Shown piece by piece: positions 16,699 through 24,448 of a DNA stretch of 64,000 nucleotides (within the stretch, counting starts at the first letter, position 1; the number at the start of each line of letters is the position of its first letter). The DNA comes from Streptomyces sp. SID12501 (GTDB taxonomy: Bacteria; Actinomycetota; Actinomycetes; Streptomycetales; Streptomycetaceae). The stretch lies in the NCBI RefSeq assembly GCF_010550245.1, contig NZ_JAAGLU010000037.1, forward strand, positions 52,014 to 116,013, in the 5' to 3' direction. Position numbers and translations under genes: made by a program. The notes beneath the pieces were generated by a model. It searched no databases. It was not told where the DNA came from and saw only the letters and a list, made by a program, of their open reading frames with translations.

Positions 16699-17535
16699 AT
16701 GGGGGACGTCTTGGAAGTGTCGGAAGTACCCGAAGCGCCGAAGACCCTGGAGGCCGTCGAGGGCGTGGAGGAACCGGCTGTGGAGAAACCGGCTGTGGCG
16801 GAGGCCGCAGAAGCGCCGCAGGAGCCGCCCACCCCGCCGCGGGCGCGTCGGCGCGGGCGTACGACGCTGCTGATCGCCGGGGCCGCAGTGCTCGGGCTGC
16901 TCGCCGGAACCTGCGCCGGTTATCTCGTACAGGCCGATCGCGAGCCCACCAAGCTGCCCTCGCTCTCGCAGCCGGCGCTCGCGCAGGCCAAGGGTGAAGG
17001 GCCCGAGCCGCTGTCGGCTGCGCAGGACCGCCGGGTGAAGACCGACGGGGACCTGCGGAAGCTGCTGATCAAGCGGCCGAAGGGGGCGAAGGACTGGGAG
17101 TTCCCGCCGGGCGAGGACGGCTGGCTGGACGCCGCCGACTACGCGGATTGGGTCGAGGACTCGAAGACCTTCTTCGGCGACCTCGTCACGGACGAGTTCC
17201 GGCGCACGGCCACCACAACCTGGCGGGTGGGCAGCGCGCACAGCGTCGAGATCCGGCTCGTCCAGTACCGCCAGGAGGAGTACCTCGCCGCCGCGGAGGC
17301 CGCCGCCGACTGGAACGTGGAGGGCACCCGCAGCTGGCCCATCCCCGGCACGGGCGACGGCATGGTGTTCGTCACCACCAAGCCCGAGACCGAGGCCGGT
17401 TATCAGCCGATGTACAGAGCCCAGGCCCACGCCTGGCGCGGTGACATCGCCATGGAGGTCTGGCTCTACGACACCAGGCCGATCTCCAAGGCGAAGATCA
17501 TGGACCTCGCCAAGCGGCAGATGGAGCGGCTGTGA
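16699..17535 (+). CDS. Single-pass membrane protein, first of three coupled genes
   Basis: Protein of 278 residues. The acidic, Pro/Glu-rich N-terminal tail (1-52) is followed by one membrane segment (about 56-76, TLLIAGAAVLGLLAGTCAGYL) and an extracytoplasmic domain of about 200 residues. That domain has GEDGWLDAADYADW and TTTWRVGSAHSVEIRLVQY. The third gene of the operon shares this domain pattern (GEDGWLAKKDFLSEYAD, then GWRTQDG), so they are paralogues. No known family is recognised. The stop overlaps the next start by four bases. Confidence 0.78.
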   Translation: MGDVLEVSEVPEAPKTLEAVEGVEEPAVEKPAVAEAAEAPQEPPTPPRARRRGRTTLLIAGAAVLGLLAGTCAGYLVQADREPTKLPSLSQPALAQAKGEGPEPLSAAQDRRVKTDGDLRKLLIKRPKGAKDWEFPPGEDGWLDAADYADWVEDSKTFFGDLVTDEFRRTATTTWRVGSAHSVEIRLVQYRQEEYLAAAEAAADWNVEGTRSWPIPGTGDGMVFVTTKPETEAGYQPMYRAQAHAWRGDIAMEVWLYDTRPISKAKIMDLAKRQMERL

Positions 17536-18440
17536 ACGAGAACGAGAACGAGAACGAGAACGCGGACACTCCTGACGTTCAGAAGAGCCCCGAAGTTCCG
17601 GCGACGCCCGAAGTTCCGGAGACGTCCGAGCCTCAGAACGGCACATCTGTCACACCTGTCATACCTGCCCCGGACCTCGCATCTCCGAAGAAGCCGGTGC
17701 GCCGAGGCCGTATCGCCGCCATCGCCACCTCCGTCCTCCTGGCCGGCGCCGTCGTCGCGGGCACCGGCTACACCGTCGTGACCGTGGACGGCGCCGACCG
17801 GGGCGCGGGTGCCCCCGTCTGGAAGTTCTCGGAGGCCACGGCAGACGAGAAGCGGAAGACGACCCCGTCCGGGCTCGCCGGCATGCTCGTGCCGTACGAG
17901 ACCGATACCTGGGAGCGCGGCCCGGACATCGGGGAGTTCGGCTCCGACTCCCTGCTCAGCGGGGACCAGGCCACCGCCCTGCGCAAGGAGTCGCTGCGCG
18001 ACCTGCCCCGCACCCAGCGCAGGCGGCTGGAGAAGCAGATCGACAAGCAGGCCATCAAGGGCATGGCGATGCGCAGCTACGTGGGCTGGGGCGCTGCACC
18101 CTCCGATTACTCGGAGGAGCCTTTCACGGTGAGCATCGTGCTGTCCCAGATGGCGAACAAGGCGGCTGTCCGGGACACGTCCCGGTTCCAGAGCGAGTTC
18201 ATGGCCGCCCTGGACGTCTTCCGCAAGGGTCCGAGGATCGAGGGCCACAAGAACGCCAAGTGCTTCCTGCCGCCCAAGACCGACGAGGCGGAGCTCGACG
18301 CGATGTACTGCTCCGCGTACGTCGGTGACGTGCTGGTCAGCGCCACGGCGTACGCGGCCGAGCCACTGAACACCAAGGAAGTCGCGGTGCTGCTGCGCGA
18401 GCAGCTCGACCGCATCGCGGAGCCGGGGGAGGCGGTATGA
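17532..18440 (+). CDS. Single-pass membrane protein, second of three coupled genes
   Basis: Protein of 302 residues opening with a short Asn-Glu repeat (VNENENENENADTP) encoded by GAGAAC repeats. A disordered region follows, then one membrane segment (about 60-80, IAAIATSVLLAGAVVAGTGYT) and an extracytoplasmic domain with two Cys (KCFLPPK and MYCSAYVGD) that could form a disulfide. Start and stop both overlap the neighbours by four bases. It is less similar to the two flanking paralogues. Function unknown. Confidence 0.75.
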   Translation: MNENENENENADTPDVQKSPEVPATPEVPETSEPQNGTSVTPVIPAPDLASPKKPVRRGRIAAIATSVLLAGAVVAGTGYTVVTVDGADRGAGAPVWKFSEATADEKRKTTPSGLAGMLVPYETDTWERGPDIGEFGSDSLLSGDQATALRKESLRDLPRTQRRRLEKQIDKQAIKGMAMRSYVGWGAAPSDYSEEPFTVSIVLSQMANKAAVRDTSRFQSEFMAALDVFRKGPRIEGHKNAKCFLPPKTDEAELDAMYCSAYVGDVLVSATAYAAEPLNTKEVAVLLREQLDRIAEPGEAV

Positions 18441-19339
18441 CCGAGCAGCAGACCGAGGGGCAGCAGACCGAGCCGGAGCAGAAGGACGCGCCGACGACTT
18501 CCCTGCCCGAAGCACCGACAGCGCCACCACTCATACCGGCCCCGGCGCCCCCGGCTGACCCCGTGCCGCCGGTCAGGAAGGATCGTCGTGTCCTGCGTGC
18601 CGCCCTCCGCTGGACCGCCGTCGTGGCCGTCTTCGCGGCGGTGGGCGCGTCTGCCGCGTACGGCATCACCCGGATGGAGCGGACCGACGTACCAGGACTG
18701 GCGACCGAGCCTGACGGACGGTGGGAGTACCCGGTGCTCGTCCGGCCGCCGTTGCCGTCCGGCAGCCCCGCGCCCTTCGCCGACGTGAACCCGGTCGGCG
18801 CCCACTACGCGGACCTGCGCGCACTGGTGCTGCCCGCGCCCAAGGGCGCCGAGGCCGACGAGGGGCTGGCCGGTGAGGACGGCTGGCTGGCGAAGAAGGA
18901 CTTTCTTTCGGAGTACGCGGACGGGGAGGACCGCGACGAGTTCAGCCAGGTACTCACCGACAACGGTCTGCGGCACATCGCCGCCCGCGGCTGGCGGACG
19001 CAGGACGGCACGCACACGCGGACCTACCTGCTGCAGTTCGACACAGCGGCCGTCGCCGAAAGGCTGTTCACGGACATCGCCCACTACGACAGCCCCGAAT
19101 ACCCGATCCGCGGCGGCGAGGAGGCCGCCCCGGACGCGGGCTTCTCGACCGCGTCCCTGCTCAGGGACATCAGACGTTCGCTGTACGTCGAGCCCAAGCC
19201 GTACGGCGCCGAGCAGGTCCGGCACGCGTACCTGTCCGCCGGGGACACCATCGCCCTGATCGTCCAGTCCAGGAAGGGCGAGGCACTGGCCGTGCCCTTT
19301 CAGCAGACGGTGACCCTGCAGAGCCAGCTGCTCGGCTGA
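18437..19339 (+). CDS. Single-pass membrane protein, third of three coupled genes
   Basis: Protein of 300 residues. It has a Gln/Glu/Pro-rich tail (1-55), one membrane segment (about 60-80) and an extracytoplasmic domain resembling that of the first gene (LVLPAPKGA, GEDGWLAKKDF, RGWRTQDGTHTRTYLLQF). The unit ends at a strong hairpin at 19367-19397. The three proteins probably act together at the cell surface. No enzyme motif is seen. Confidence 0.75.
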   Translation: MTEQQTEGQQTEPEQKDAPTTSLPEAPTAPPLIPAPAPPADPVPPVRKDRRVLRAALRWTAVVAVFAAVGASAAYGITRMERTDVPGLATEPDGRWEYPVLVRPPLPSGSPAPFADVNPVGAHYADLRALVLPAPKGAEADEGLAGEDGWLAKKDFLSEYADGEDRDEFSQVLTDNGLRHIAARGWRTQDGTHTRTYLLQFDTAAVAERLFTDIAHYDSPEYPIRGGEEAAPDAGFSTASLLRDIRRSLYVEPKPYGAEQVRHAYLSAGDTIALIVQSRKGEALAVPFQQTVTLQSQLLG

Positions 19340-19366
19340 GGGCCTCCACGGACCTCGCTGTGAGCA

Positions 19367-19397
19367 CCGGGCCCCACCCGACTAGAGTGGGGCCCGG
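19367..19397 (+). terminator. Hairpin terminator after the membrane-protein trio
   Basis: CCGGGCCCCAC (19367-19377) pairs perfectly with GTGGGGCCCGG (19387-19397), followed by CCCTTTC. It separates the trio from the small membrane protein gene. Confidence 0.75.
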
Positions 19398-19465
19398 CCC
19401 TTTCGTACCGCGTGCACCGCCCTGTACCGCGTGTACTGCCCAACCGATCGTCCGAGGAGCACCCC

Positions 19466-19567
19466 GTGCTTGAGGCATTCTTCGAAGCCCTGCTGGTTCT
19501 GGTCGCCGTCGGCGTTCTCGCCTTCGCCGGTCTGACGGTCAAGAAGCTGTACCAGGGCCAGCGCTGA
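19466..19567 (+). CDS. Small membrane protein, 33 residues
   Basis: A GTG at 19466 after GAGGAG (19454-19459) opens a 33-residue frame. VLEAFFEALLVLVAVGVLAF begins it, and a Gly-Leu-Thr-Val stretch and a basic/polar end (KKLYQGQR) complete it. This is one clean membrane helix with a positive cytoplasmic end. I remember a small protein of this kind at the same place in other Streptomyces. Function unknown. Confidence 0.7.
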   Translation: MLEAFFEALLVLVAVGVLAFAGLTVKKLYQGQR

Positions 19568-19601
19568 CCACCGCCACCAGGAATCGCAGGAAACGCAGCT
19601 C

Positions 19602-20177
19602 ATGATCGAGATCCCGTCCGACCTCCACAAGGACCTTCTGCCTCTCGTCTTCCTGGTCGGCGAGTGGGCCGGCGCGGGGGTCTACGACTTCCCCGGCGAG
19701 GAGAAGTGCAACTTCGGGCAGGAGGTCACCTTCACGCACGACGGACGCGACTTCCTGGAGTACCACTCCCGCTCGTGGGTGCTGGACGCCGATGGCAACA
19801 AGGTCAGGCCCCTGGAGTCCGAGTCCGGCTACTGGCGGGTCGACGCCGACCGCAAGGTCGAGGTCGTCATGGTCCGCCAGGACGGTGTCGTCGAGGTCTG
19901 GTACGGCGAGCTGGCCGCCAAGAAGCCGCAGATCGACATCGTGACCGACGCCGTGGCCCGGACGGCGGCCTCGGGCCCCTACACCGGCGGCAAGCGGCTC
20001 TACGGGTACGTGCACAGCGACCTCATGTGGGTCGGCGAGAAGCAGACCCCGGACGTCGAGCTGCGCCCGTACATGTCGGCGCACCTGAAGAAGGTCGTCA
20101 CTCCGGAGGACGTCGAACGCTGGGCGAAGGACCTGCCGGACGACATGCCGGACGACGGAATCGCCTTCTTCAAGTAG
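19602..20177 (+). CDS. FABP-family nitrobindin-like heme-binding protein
   Basis: Protein of 191 residues with a 10-strand beta-barrel pattern like THAP4/nitrobindin (DUF1794). The marker is GEWAGAGVYDFP near residue 23. A C-terminal SAHLKKV supplies the histidine position that binds heme in characterised nitrobindins. The family binds ferric heme and reacts with NO or peroxynitrite. It lies just upstream of the metal regulator nur. Confidence 0.85.
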   Translation: MIEIPSDLHKDLLPLVFLVGEWAGAGVYDFPGEEKCNFGQEVTFTHDGRDFLEYHSRSWVLDADGNKVRPLESESGYWRVDADRKVEVVMVRQDGVVEVWYGELAAKKPQIDIVTDAVARTAASGPYTGGKRLYGYVHSDLMWVGEKQTPDVELRPYMSAHLKKVVTPEDVERWAKDLPDDMPDDGIAFFK

Positions 20178-20194
20178 ACCCGGTCAAGCGGACC

Positions 20195-20228
20195 CAGTAA
20201 GTACGCCCAGCCAGTAAGTACTCCCAGC
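20195..20228 (+). repeat. 17-bp tandem repeat in front of nur
   Basis: CAGTAAGTACGCCCAGC (20195-20211) is followed directly by CAGTAAGTACTCCCAGC (20212-20228), a 16/17 match. It lies upstream of the likely -10 of nur (TAGACT, 20238-20243) and could be a regulator site or a slippage product. Confidence 0.6.
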
Positions 20229-20250
20229 AAGTGGTCCTAGACTCTCTTGT

Positions 20251-20703
20251 GTGGTGAGCACCGACTGGAAAAGTGATCTGCGGCAGCGCGGTTACCGGCT
20301 GACCCCGCAACGCCAGCTTGTCCTCGAAGCCGTGGACACCCTTGAGCACGCGACCCCCGACGACATCCTCGTGGAAGTGAGGAAGACGGCGTCGGGGGTC
20401 AACATTTCCACGGTCTACCGGACCCTGGAGCTGCTGGAGGAGCTGGAGCTGGTCAGTCATGCCCACCTCGGGCACGGCGCGCCGACGTACCACCTCGCGG
20501 ACCGGCACCATCACATCCATCTGGTCTGCCGCGACTGCGAGAACGTGATCGAGACGGATGTCGCCATCGCCGCGGACTTCACCGCCAGGCTGCGCGAGGA
20601 CTTCGGGTTCGAGACCGACATGAAGCACTTCGCGATCTTCGGCCGCTGCAAGGACTGCGCCCTCAAGGCTTCGGCTGCCAAGGTTTCAACTACCGAGTCG
20701 TAG
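20251..20703 (+). CDS. nur: Nur, nickel-responsive Fur-family regulator
   Basis: Regulator of 150 residues. It starts MVSTDWKSDLRQRGYRLTPQ, which is the N-terminus I remember for S. coelicolor Nur. The winged helix is about 1-80 (ISTVYRTLELLEEL). Metal-binding residues follow in HAHLGHGAPTYHLADRHHHIHLVC. CRDC and CKDC cysteine pairs sit near 95 and 135. Nur with nickel represses the Fe superoxide dismutase gene and nickel uptake genes in S. coelicolor. The first GTG lies 7 nt after TAGACT, so the mRNA may be leaderless. Confidence 0.88.
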   Translation: MVSTDWKSDLRQRGYRLTPQRQLVLEAVDTLEHATPDDILVEVRKTASGVNISTVYRTLELLEELELVSHAHLGHGAPTYHLADRHHHIHLVCRDCENVIETDVAIAADFTARLREDFGFETDMKHFAIFGRCKDCALKASAAKVSTTES

Positions 20704-20713
20704 GCTTGTCCCC

Positions 20714-21679
20714 ATGAAGAGCCCTTTGCTGTTCCTGCCCGGCGCCGTCCCCGCCGAGGGGGTGGACGAAGGCGTCGCCGCCCATTACGGCGAGCTGTTC
20801 CGCGAACAGCGTGCCCTCGCCGAGGGCATCGGTTTCGTCGACCTCTCCCACCGCGGCGTGGTCACCGTCACCGGCGACGACCGACTGAACTGGCTGCACC
20901 TGCTGCTCACCCAGCACGTCAGCGACCTGCCCGTGGGCGAGGCCACCGAGGCGCTGGTGCTGTCCGCCAACGGCCACATCGAGCACGCGCTGTACCTGGT
21001 CGACGACGGCACGACCACCTGGGCCCATGTGGAGCCGGGGACCCAGGAGGCGCTGATCGCCTACCTGGAGTCGATGAAGTTCTTCTACCGGGTCGAAGTC
21101 GCCGACCGGACAGACGAGTTCGCGCTCGTCCACCTGCCAGCCGGCGCCATCGCGGAGGTCCCCGACGGTGTCGCCGTACGCGAGACGGCGTACGGGCGTG
21201 ACCTCTTCCTCCCGCGCGCCGAACTGGAGTCGTACGCCGAGAAGGCCGGACCGGCGGCGGGGCTGCTGGCGTACGAGGCGCTGCGGGTCGAGCAGCACCG
21301 GCCGCGGGTCGGGTTCGAGACCGACCACCGGACCATCCCGCACGAGCTGGGCTGGATCGGCACGGCGGTGCATCTGCAGAAGGGCTGCTACCGCGGGCAG
21401 GAGACGGTCGCCCGGGTCCAGAACCTGGGCAAGCCGCCGCGTCGGCTCGTCTTCCTGCACCTGGACGGCAGCGAGGTCCTCCTGCCGCCGCCCGGCACGG
21501 AACTCCGGCTCGCGGACGACGGGCCCGACGGGCGGAAGATCGGCGTCATCACGACGTCCGTACGCCACCACGAGCTGGGGCCGGTCGCGCTCGCGCTGGT
21601 GAAGCGGAACGTGGCGGTGGACGCGCGGCTGGTCGCCGACAAGACGGCTGCCGCGCAGGAGGTAGTGGTCGAGCCGTAG
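20714..21679 (+). CDS. YgfZ/GcvT-like folate-binding protein
   Basis: Protein of 321 residues of the YgfZ family, related to the glycine-cleavage T protein. The signature K-G-C-Y-x-G-Q-E is present (QKGCYRGQETVARVQNLG, about residues 223-240) with its conserved cysteine. The N-terminal half has the GcvT-like pattern (VDLSHRGVVTVTGDDRLNWLHLLLTQHV). The family helps tetrahydrofolate-dependent repair or assembly of Fe-S enzymes. The gene is eleven bases after nur. Confidence 0.9.
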   Translation: MKSPLLFLPGAVPAEGVDEGVAAHYGELFREQRALAEGIGFVDLSHRGVVTVTGDDRLNWLHLLLTQHVSDLPVGEATEALVLSANGHIEHALYLVDDGTTTWAHVEPGTQEALIAYLESMKFFYRVEVADRTDEFALVHLPAGAIAEVPDGVAVRETAYGRDLFLPRAELESYAEKAGPAAGLLAYEALRVEQHRPRVGFETDHRTIPHELGWIGTAVHLQKGCYRGQETVARVQNLGKPPRRLVFLHLDGSEVLLPPPGTELRLADDGPDGRKIGVITTSVRHHELGPVALALVKRNVAVDARLVADKTAAAQEVVVEP

Positions 21680-21718
21680 GCCCCCGACCGCCCCTCAGGT
21701 CTCCCCTCCGACCTCCCC

Positions 21719-22144
21719 TCAGATCTCCACGAGAACGGTGAACGGGCCGTCGTTCGTCAGGCTCACCCGCATCTGGGCGCCGAAGCGGCCCGTCGCCACC
21801 GTCGCGCCCAGGGAACGGAGTTGGGCGACCACCTCGTCGACGAGCGGTTCGGCCACATCGCCGGGGGCTGCCGCGTTCCAGGTGGGGCGGCGGCCCTTGC
21901 GGGCGTCTCCGTACAGGGTGAACTGGCTGATGACGAGCAGCGGGGCGTCGATGTCCGAGCACGACCTCTCGTCCGTCAGCATGCGGATCGACCAGAGTTT
22001 GCGGGCCAGTTGGGCCGCCTTCTCCTTCGTGTCCTCGTGTGTGACCCCGACGAGGACGCACAGGCCCTCGCCCGCGATCTCGCCGGTCACCTCGCCGTCC
22101 ACGACGACGCTCGCGCCGTCCACCCTCTGCACCACTGCACGCAT
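21719..22144 (-). CDS. dtd: D-aminoacyl-tRNA (D-Tyr-tRNA) deacylase
   Basis: Proofreading enzyme of 141 residues that removes D-amino acids from tRNA. It starts MRAVVQRVDGASVVVDGEVT. It carries the DTD signatures SQFTLYGD (LLVISQFTLYGDARKGRRPTW) and the C-terminal NDGPFTVLVE; the usual GP cis-proline motif is the NDGPFT segment. The frame is open upstream to 22249, but the ATG at 22144 gives the family start. It is convergent with the YgfZ-like gene. Confidence 0.93.
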   Translation of the reverse strand: MRAVVQRVDGASVVVDGEVTGEIAGEGLCVLVGVTHEDTKEKAAQLARKLWSIRMLTDERSCSDIDAPLLVISQFTLYGDARKGRRPTWNAAAPGDVAEPLVDEVVAQLRSLGATVATGRFGAQMRVSLTNDGPFTVLVEI

Positions 22145-22298
22145 GGGCTCATCATGCCGTGCCGTCCCGACCGGTCGCGCAGGGCCTGTGGAGGGATTCT
22201 TTTTGATGCTTAAGCCCCCATCTGGGGCCGTTCGGGGGCACTCGGTCACATAGCGGCCGCCGGGGGTGGCACGATGCTACCCATTCGCCTGTCGAGGT

Positions 22299-22480
22299 CG
22301 AGGGGACGGTAGAGGCACTTGACATCCTCCGCCTCCTGAAGGAGGGGGATTCCTACGGCTCGCGCCGTGGGGTTTTCTGCTTCGTCGCCGACTGCCCGCC
22401 CGGAGTGCTCCGTTGAGGTCTTACACCGGCTCCACAGACAGACACCGAGAGCCCCTCGGCCAGAATGTTCTTCGCCGCGT
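22299..22480 (-). ncRNA. Predicted omega-RNA region with guide at the right end of the IS
   Basis: In known TnpB systems the guide RNA spans the 3' end of tnpB and the right end, and the guide is the flanking DNA. Here the scaffold would include the tnpB end and the 22332-22345 hairpin and stop near 22319. The guide would then be the minus-strand bases 22318-22299 (GTGCCTCTACCGTCCCCTCG). Limits are inferred from family knowledge. Confidence 0.4.
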
Positions 22481-23691
22481 TCACGTCCCGGTCGTGGGTC
22501 GTCCCGCAGTTGTCGCACGTCCAGGTACGGACGTTCAACGGCATCCTGCCCTGCAAGGTGCCGCAGTGGGAGCACAGCTTGGACGAGGGGAACCACCGGT
22601 CCACGGCGATCACCTCACGCCCGTACCAGCCTGCCTTGTACTCCAGCATGGACCGCATCTCGGTCCAGCTCGCGTCCGAGACGGCCCGGGCGAGCGAGTG
22701 GTTCTTGACCATGTTGCGTACGGTCAGGTCCTCGATCACGATCGTTTGGTTCTCACGAACGAGTCGGGTGGTCAGCTTGTGCAGGAAGTCGCGTCTGCGG
22801 TCGGAGATCCGGGCATGGACCCTGGCAGCCTTGCGCCGGGCCTTGGCCCGGTTGGTCCCGTCACCCTTGGCCTTACGGGCAAGCTCGCGCTGAGCCTTGG
22901 CGAGCCGAGCGCGGTCCTTGCGCTCGAACTTCGGGTTGGTGACCTTCTCCCCGGTGGAGAGTGTCACCAGGCTGGTGATTCCGGCGTCGATGCCAACGGC
23001 TGCGCTGACCGGCGCGGGCATGGCCGGCCTGTCGTCGCACAGCATCGAGACGAACCAGCGTCCGGTCGCGTCCTGGGACACGGTCACCGTGGACGGCTGC
23101 GCGCCCTCGGGAAGGGGGCGCGACCACACGATGTCCAGCGGGTCGGCCATCTTGGCGAGGGTCAGGCTGCCGTTACGGAAGCGGAAGCCGCTGGTGGTGT
23201 ACTCGGCGGACTTCCGCGACTTCTTCCGGCTCTTGAACGTCGGGTACTTCGCCCGCTTGCCGAAAAAGTTGGTGAACGCACCCTGCAAGTGCCGGAGCGT
23301 CTGCTGCAACGGAACCGACGACACCTCGGAGAGGTAGGCCAGCTCCTCGGTCTTCTTCCACGCGGTCAGCAACACCGACGTGGCGTTGTAATTGACCCGT
23401 TCCTGACGCTGCGCCCACGCCTCACTACGGGCTGCGAGCGCCAGGTTGTAGACCTTCCGCACACAGCCGAACGTGCGCGACAGCTCAGCTGCCTGCGCAT
23501 CGGTCGGATAGAAGCGGTACTTGAACGCCCGCTTCACATGGTTCGCGGTCACGCTCACAAACTAACGTGGCCGCGACTTAAGATCAAACCTGCGGGTCGT
23601 AGCACTGCGACCCGCCCTGGCGGCGAATCCCAGCCCACCGCCCTGCTCCGCAGGAGCCTCGTTCCCCCCGGCTGAAGCCGGGGGTATCCAC
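22319..23691 (-). mobile_element. IS200/IS605-type element carrying only tnpB
   Basis: The element is bounded by two palindromes that share the loop TGAA. At the end beyond the tnpB stop is CCTCC-TGAA-GGAGG (22332-22345), followed on the minus strand by GGAGGATGTCAA ending near 22319. At the other end is CCCCCGGC-TGAA-GCCGGGGG (23665-23684). There are no inverted terminal repeats and no tnpA, which is normal for IS1341-like members. The limits are estimated from these hairpins; the exact target junction cannot be seen. Confidence 0.75.
22353..23558 (-). CDS. tnpB: TnpB, RNA-guided RuvC-like nuclease (IS605 OrfB)
   Basis: Protein of 401 residues with the whole OrfB layout. The N-terminal OrfB_IS605 helix-turn-helix begins KRAFKYRFYPTDAQAAELSR. 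The RuvC acidic residues are Asp in VGIDAGITSLVTL, Glu in VIEDLTVRNM and Asp in HDRDVNAAKNI. The zinc finger has four cysteines (CSHCG...CDNCG). All three catalytic acids are present, so it should be an active nuclease. TnpB cuts DNA under an RNA guide and helps the IS persist after excision. No tnpA is nearby, so mobilisation would need one in trans. Confidence 0.9.
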   Translation of the reverse strand: MSVTANHVKRAFKYRFYPTDAQAAELSRTFGCVRKVYNLALAARSEAWAQRQERVNYNATSVLLTAWKKTEELAYLSEVSSVPLQQTLRHLQGAFTNFFGKRAKYPTFKSRKKSRKSAEYTTSGFRFRNGSLTLAKMADPLDIVWSRPLPEGAQPSTVTVSQDATGRWFVSMLCDDRPAMPAPVSAAVGIDAGITSLVTLSTGEKVTNPKFERKDRARLAKAQRELARKAKGDGTNRAKARRKAARVHARISDRRRDFLHKLTTRLVRENQTIVIEDLTVRNMVKNHSLARAVSDASWTEMRSMLEYKAGWYGREVIAVDRWFPSSKLCSHCGTLQGRMPLNVRTWTCDNCGTTHDRDVNAAKNILAEGLSVSVCGAGVRPQRSTPGGQSATKQKTPRREP

Positions 23692-23703
23692 GAAGGAGAT
23701 CTG

Positions 23704-24324
23704 ATGAGTACACCGAGTGCCGGGCGGCCTCATACGGCCGCCCGACCGCCCGAACAGCGCAACGTCGGCCCGGAAGCTCCGACCGCTCCGGTCACTTCGG
23801 TCGGTTCGCTGCTGGCCCCCGCTCCGCCCGAGCACGACCTCGCTGTGCTGCGACTGGCCGAGCTGCGCGTCCTGCGCCGGGAGGCCCAGCGGGACGAGGC
23901 CGACCTCAGTTACGTACGGCGGCTGCTGCAGGGGCGCATCGACATCCTGCGGGCGGAGCTCGCGCGGCGCGGGCCCACGTCCGTGGTGTCGGTGGGGGAG
24001 GGGTCGGTCGTGGAGCGGCTGTCGGAGATCCTGACGGACGCGCCGGCGCGGCACCGGTCGTCGGCGCGGCACGTGACGCTGGGGATGCCGCAGAGCGAGG
24101 AGTACGGGCGGCTGGCGGCGGAGATGCTCGCCGAGGTCGAGCTGTCGGACCTGGACGCGCGTACGGACCCGGAGCTGACGGCGGCGATGGGGAGGCTGGT
24201 GCGGTACGAGCAGCAGGTCTCGCGTCGACGGCAGGGCTTGCAGCGCACGGCGGACGACTGCAGCGGGGAGATCGCGCGACGCTACCGGGAGGGCGAGGCC
24301 CAGGTGGAGGACCTGCTGATCTGA
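23704..24324 (+). CDS. rsiG: RsiG, c-di-GMP-binding anti-sigma factor of WhiG
   Basis: Protein of 206 residues, mostly two long helices. Each carries the c-di-GMP motif E-x3-S-x2-R-x3-Q-x3-D: first in EADLSYVRRLLQGRID (about 67-82), second in EQQVSRRRQGLQRTAD (about 169-184). Two such helices that together hold a c-di-GMP dimer are diagnostic for RsiG, which keeps sigma WhiG inactive until c-di-GMP falls at sporulation. The ribosome site AAGGAG (23693-23698) lies directly at the edge of the IS element, so the native promoter has been displaced. Confidence 0.92.
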   Translation: MSTPSAGRPHTAARPPEQRNVGPEAPTAPVTSVGSLLAPAPPEHDLAVLRLAELRVLRREAQRDEADLSYVRRLLQGRIDILRAELARRGPTSVVSVGEGSVVERLSEILTDAPARHRSSARHVTLGMPQSEEYGRLAAEMLAEVELSDLDARTDPELTAAMGRLVRYEQQVSRRRQGLQRTADDCSGEIARRYREGEAQVEDLLI

Positions 24325-24448
24325 GTGACGGCCCGCACTCTCAGCCTGTCTGGGGGTCCCCCTCTGCGGGAGGGATGGGACGGGTAGGGGCGGCGGGGGC
24401 GAGGAAATCCGCGCGACACCCTCCCCACCCTCGCCCTAGCCTGATCCC
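24325..24448. repeat. Intergenic repeat-like tract between rsiG and the acetyltransferase
   Basis: Contains GGGGGTCCCCCTC (24354-24366), a small palindrome, and GGGTAGGGGCGGCGGGGGCGAGG, a sequence type that recurs between Streptomyces genes and also near 13119. No gene is seen. Confidence 0.4.
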
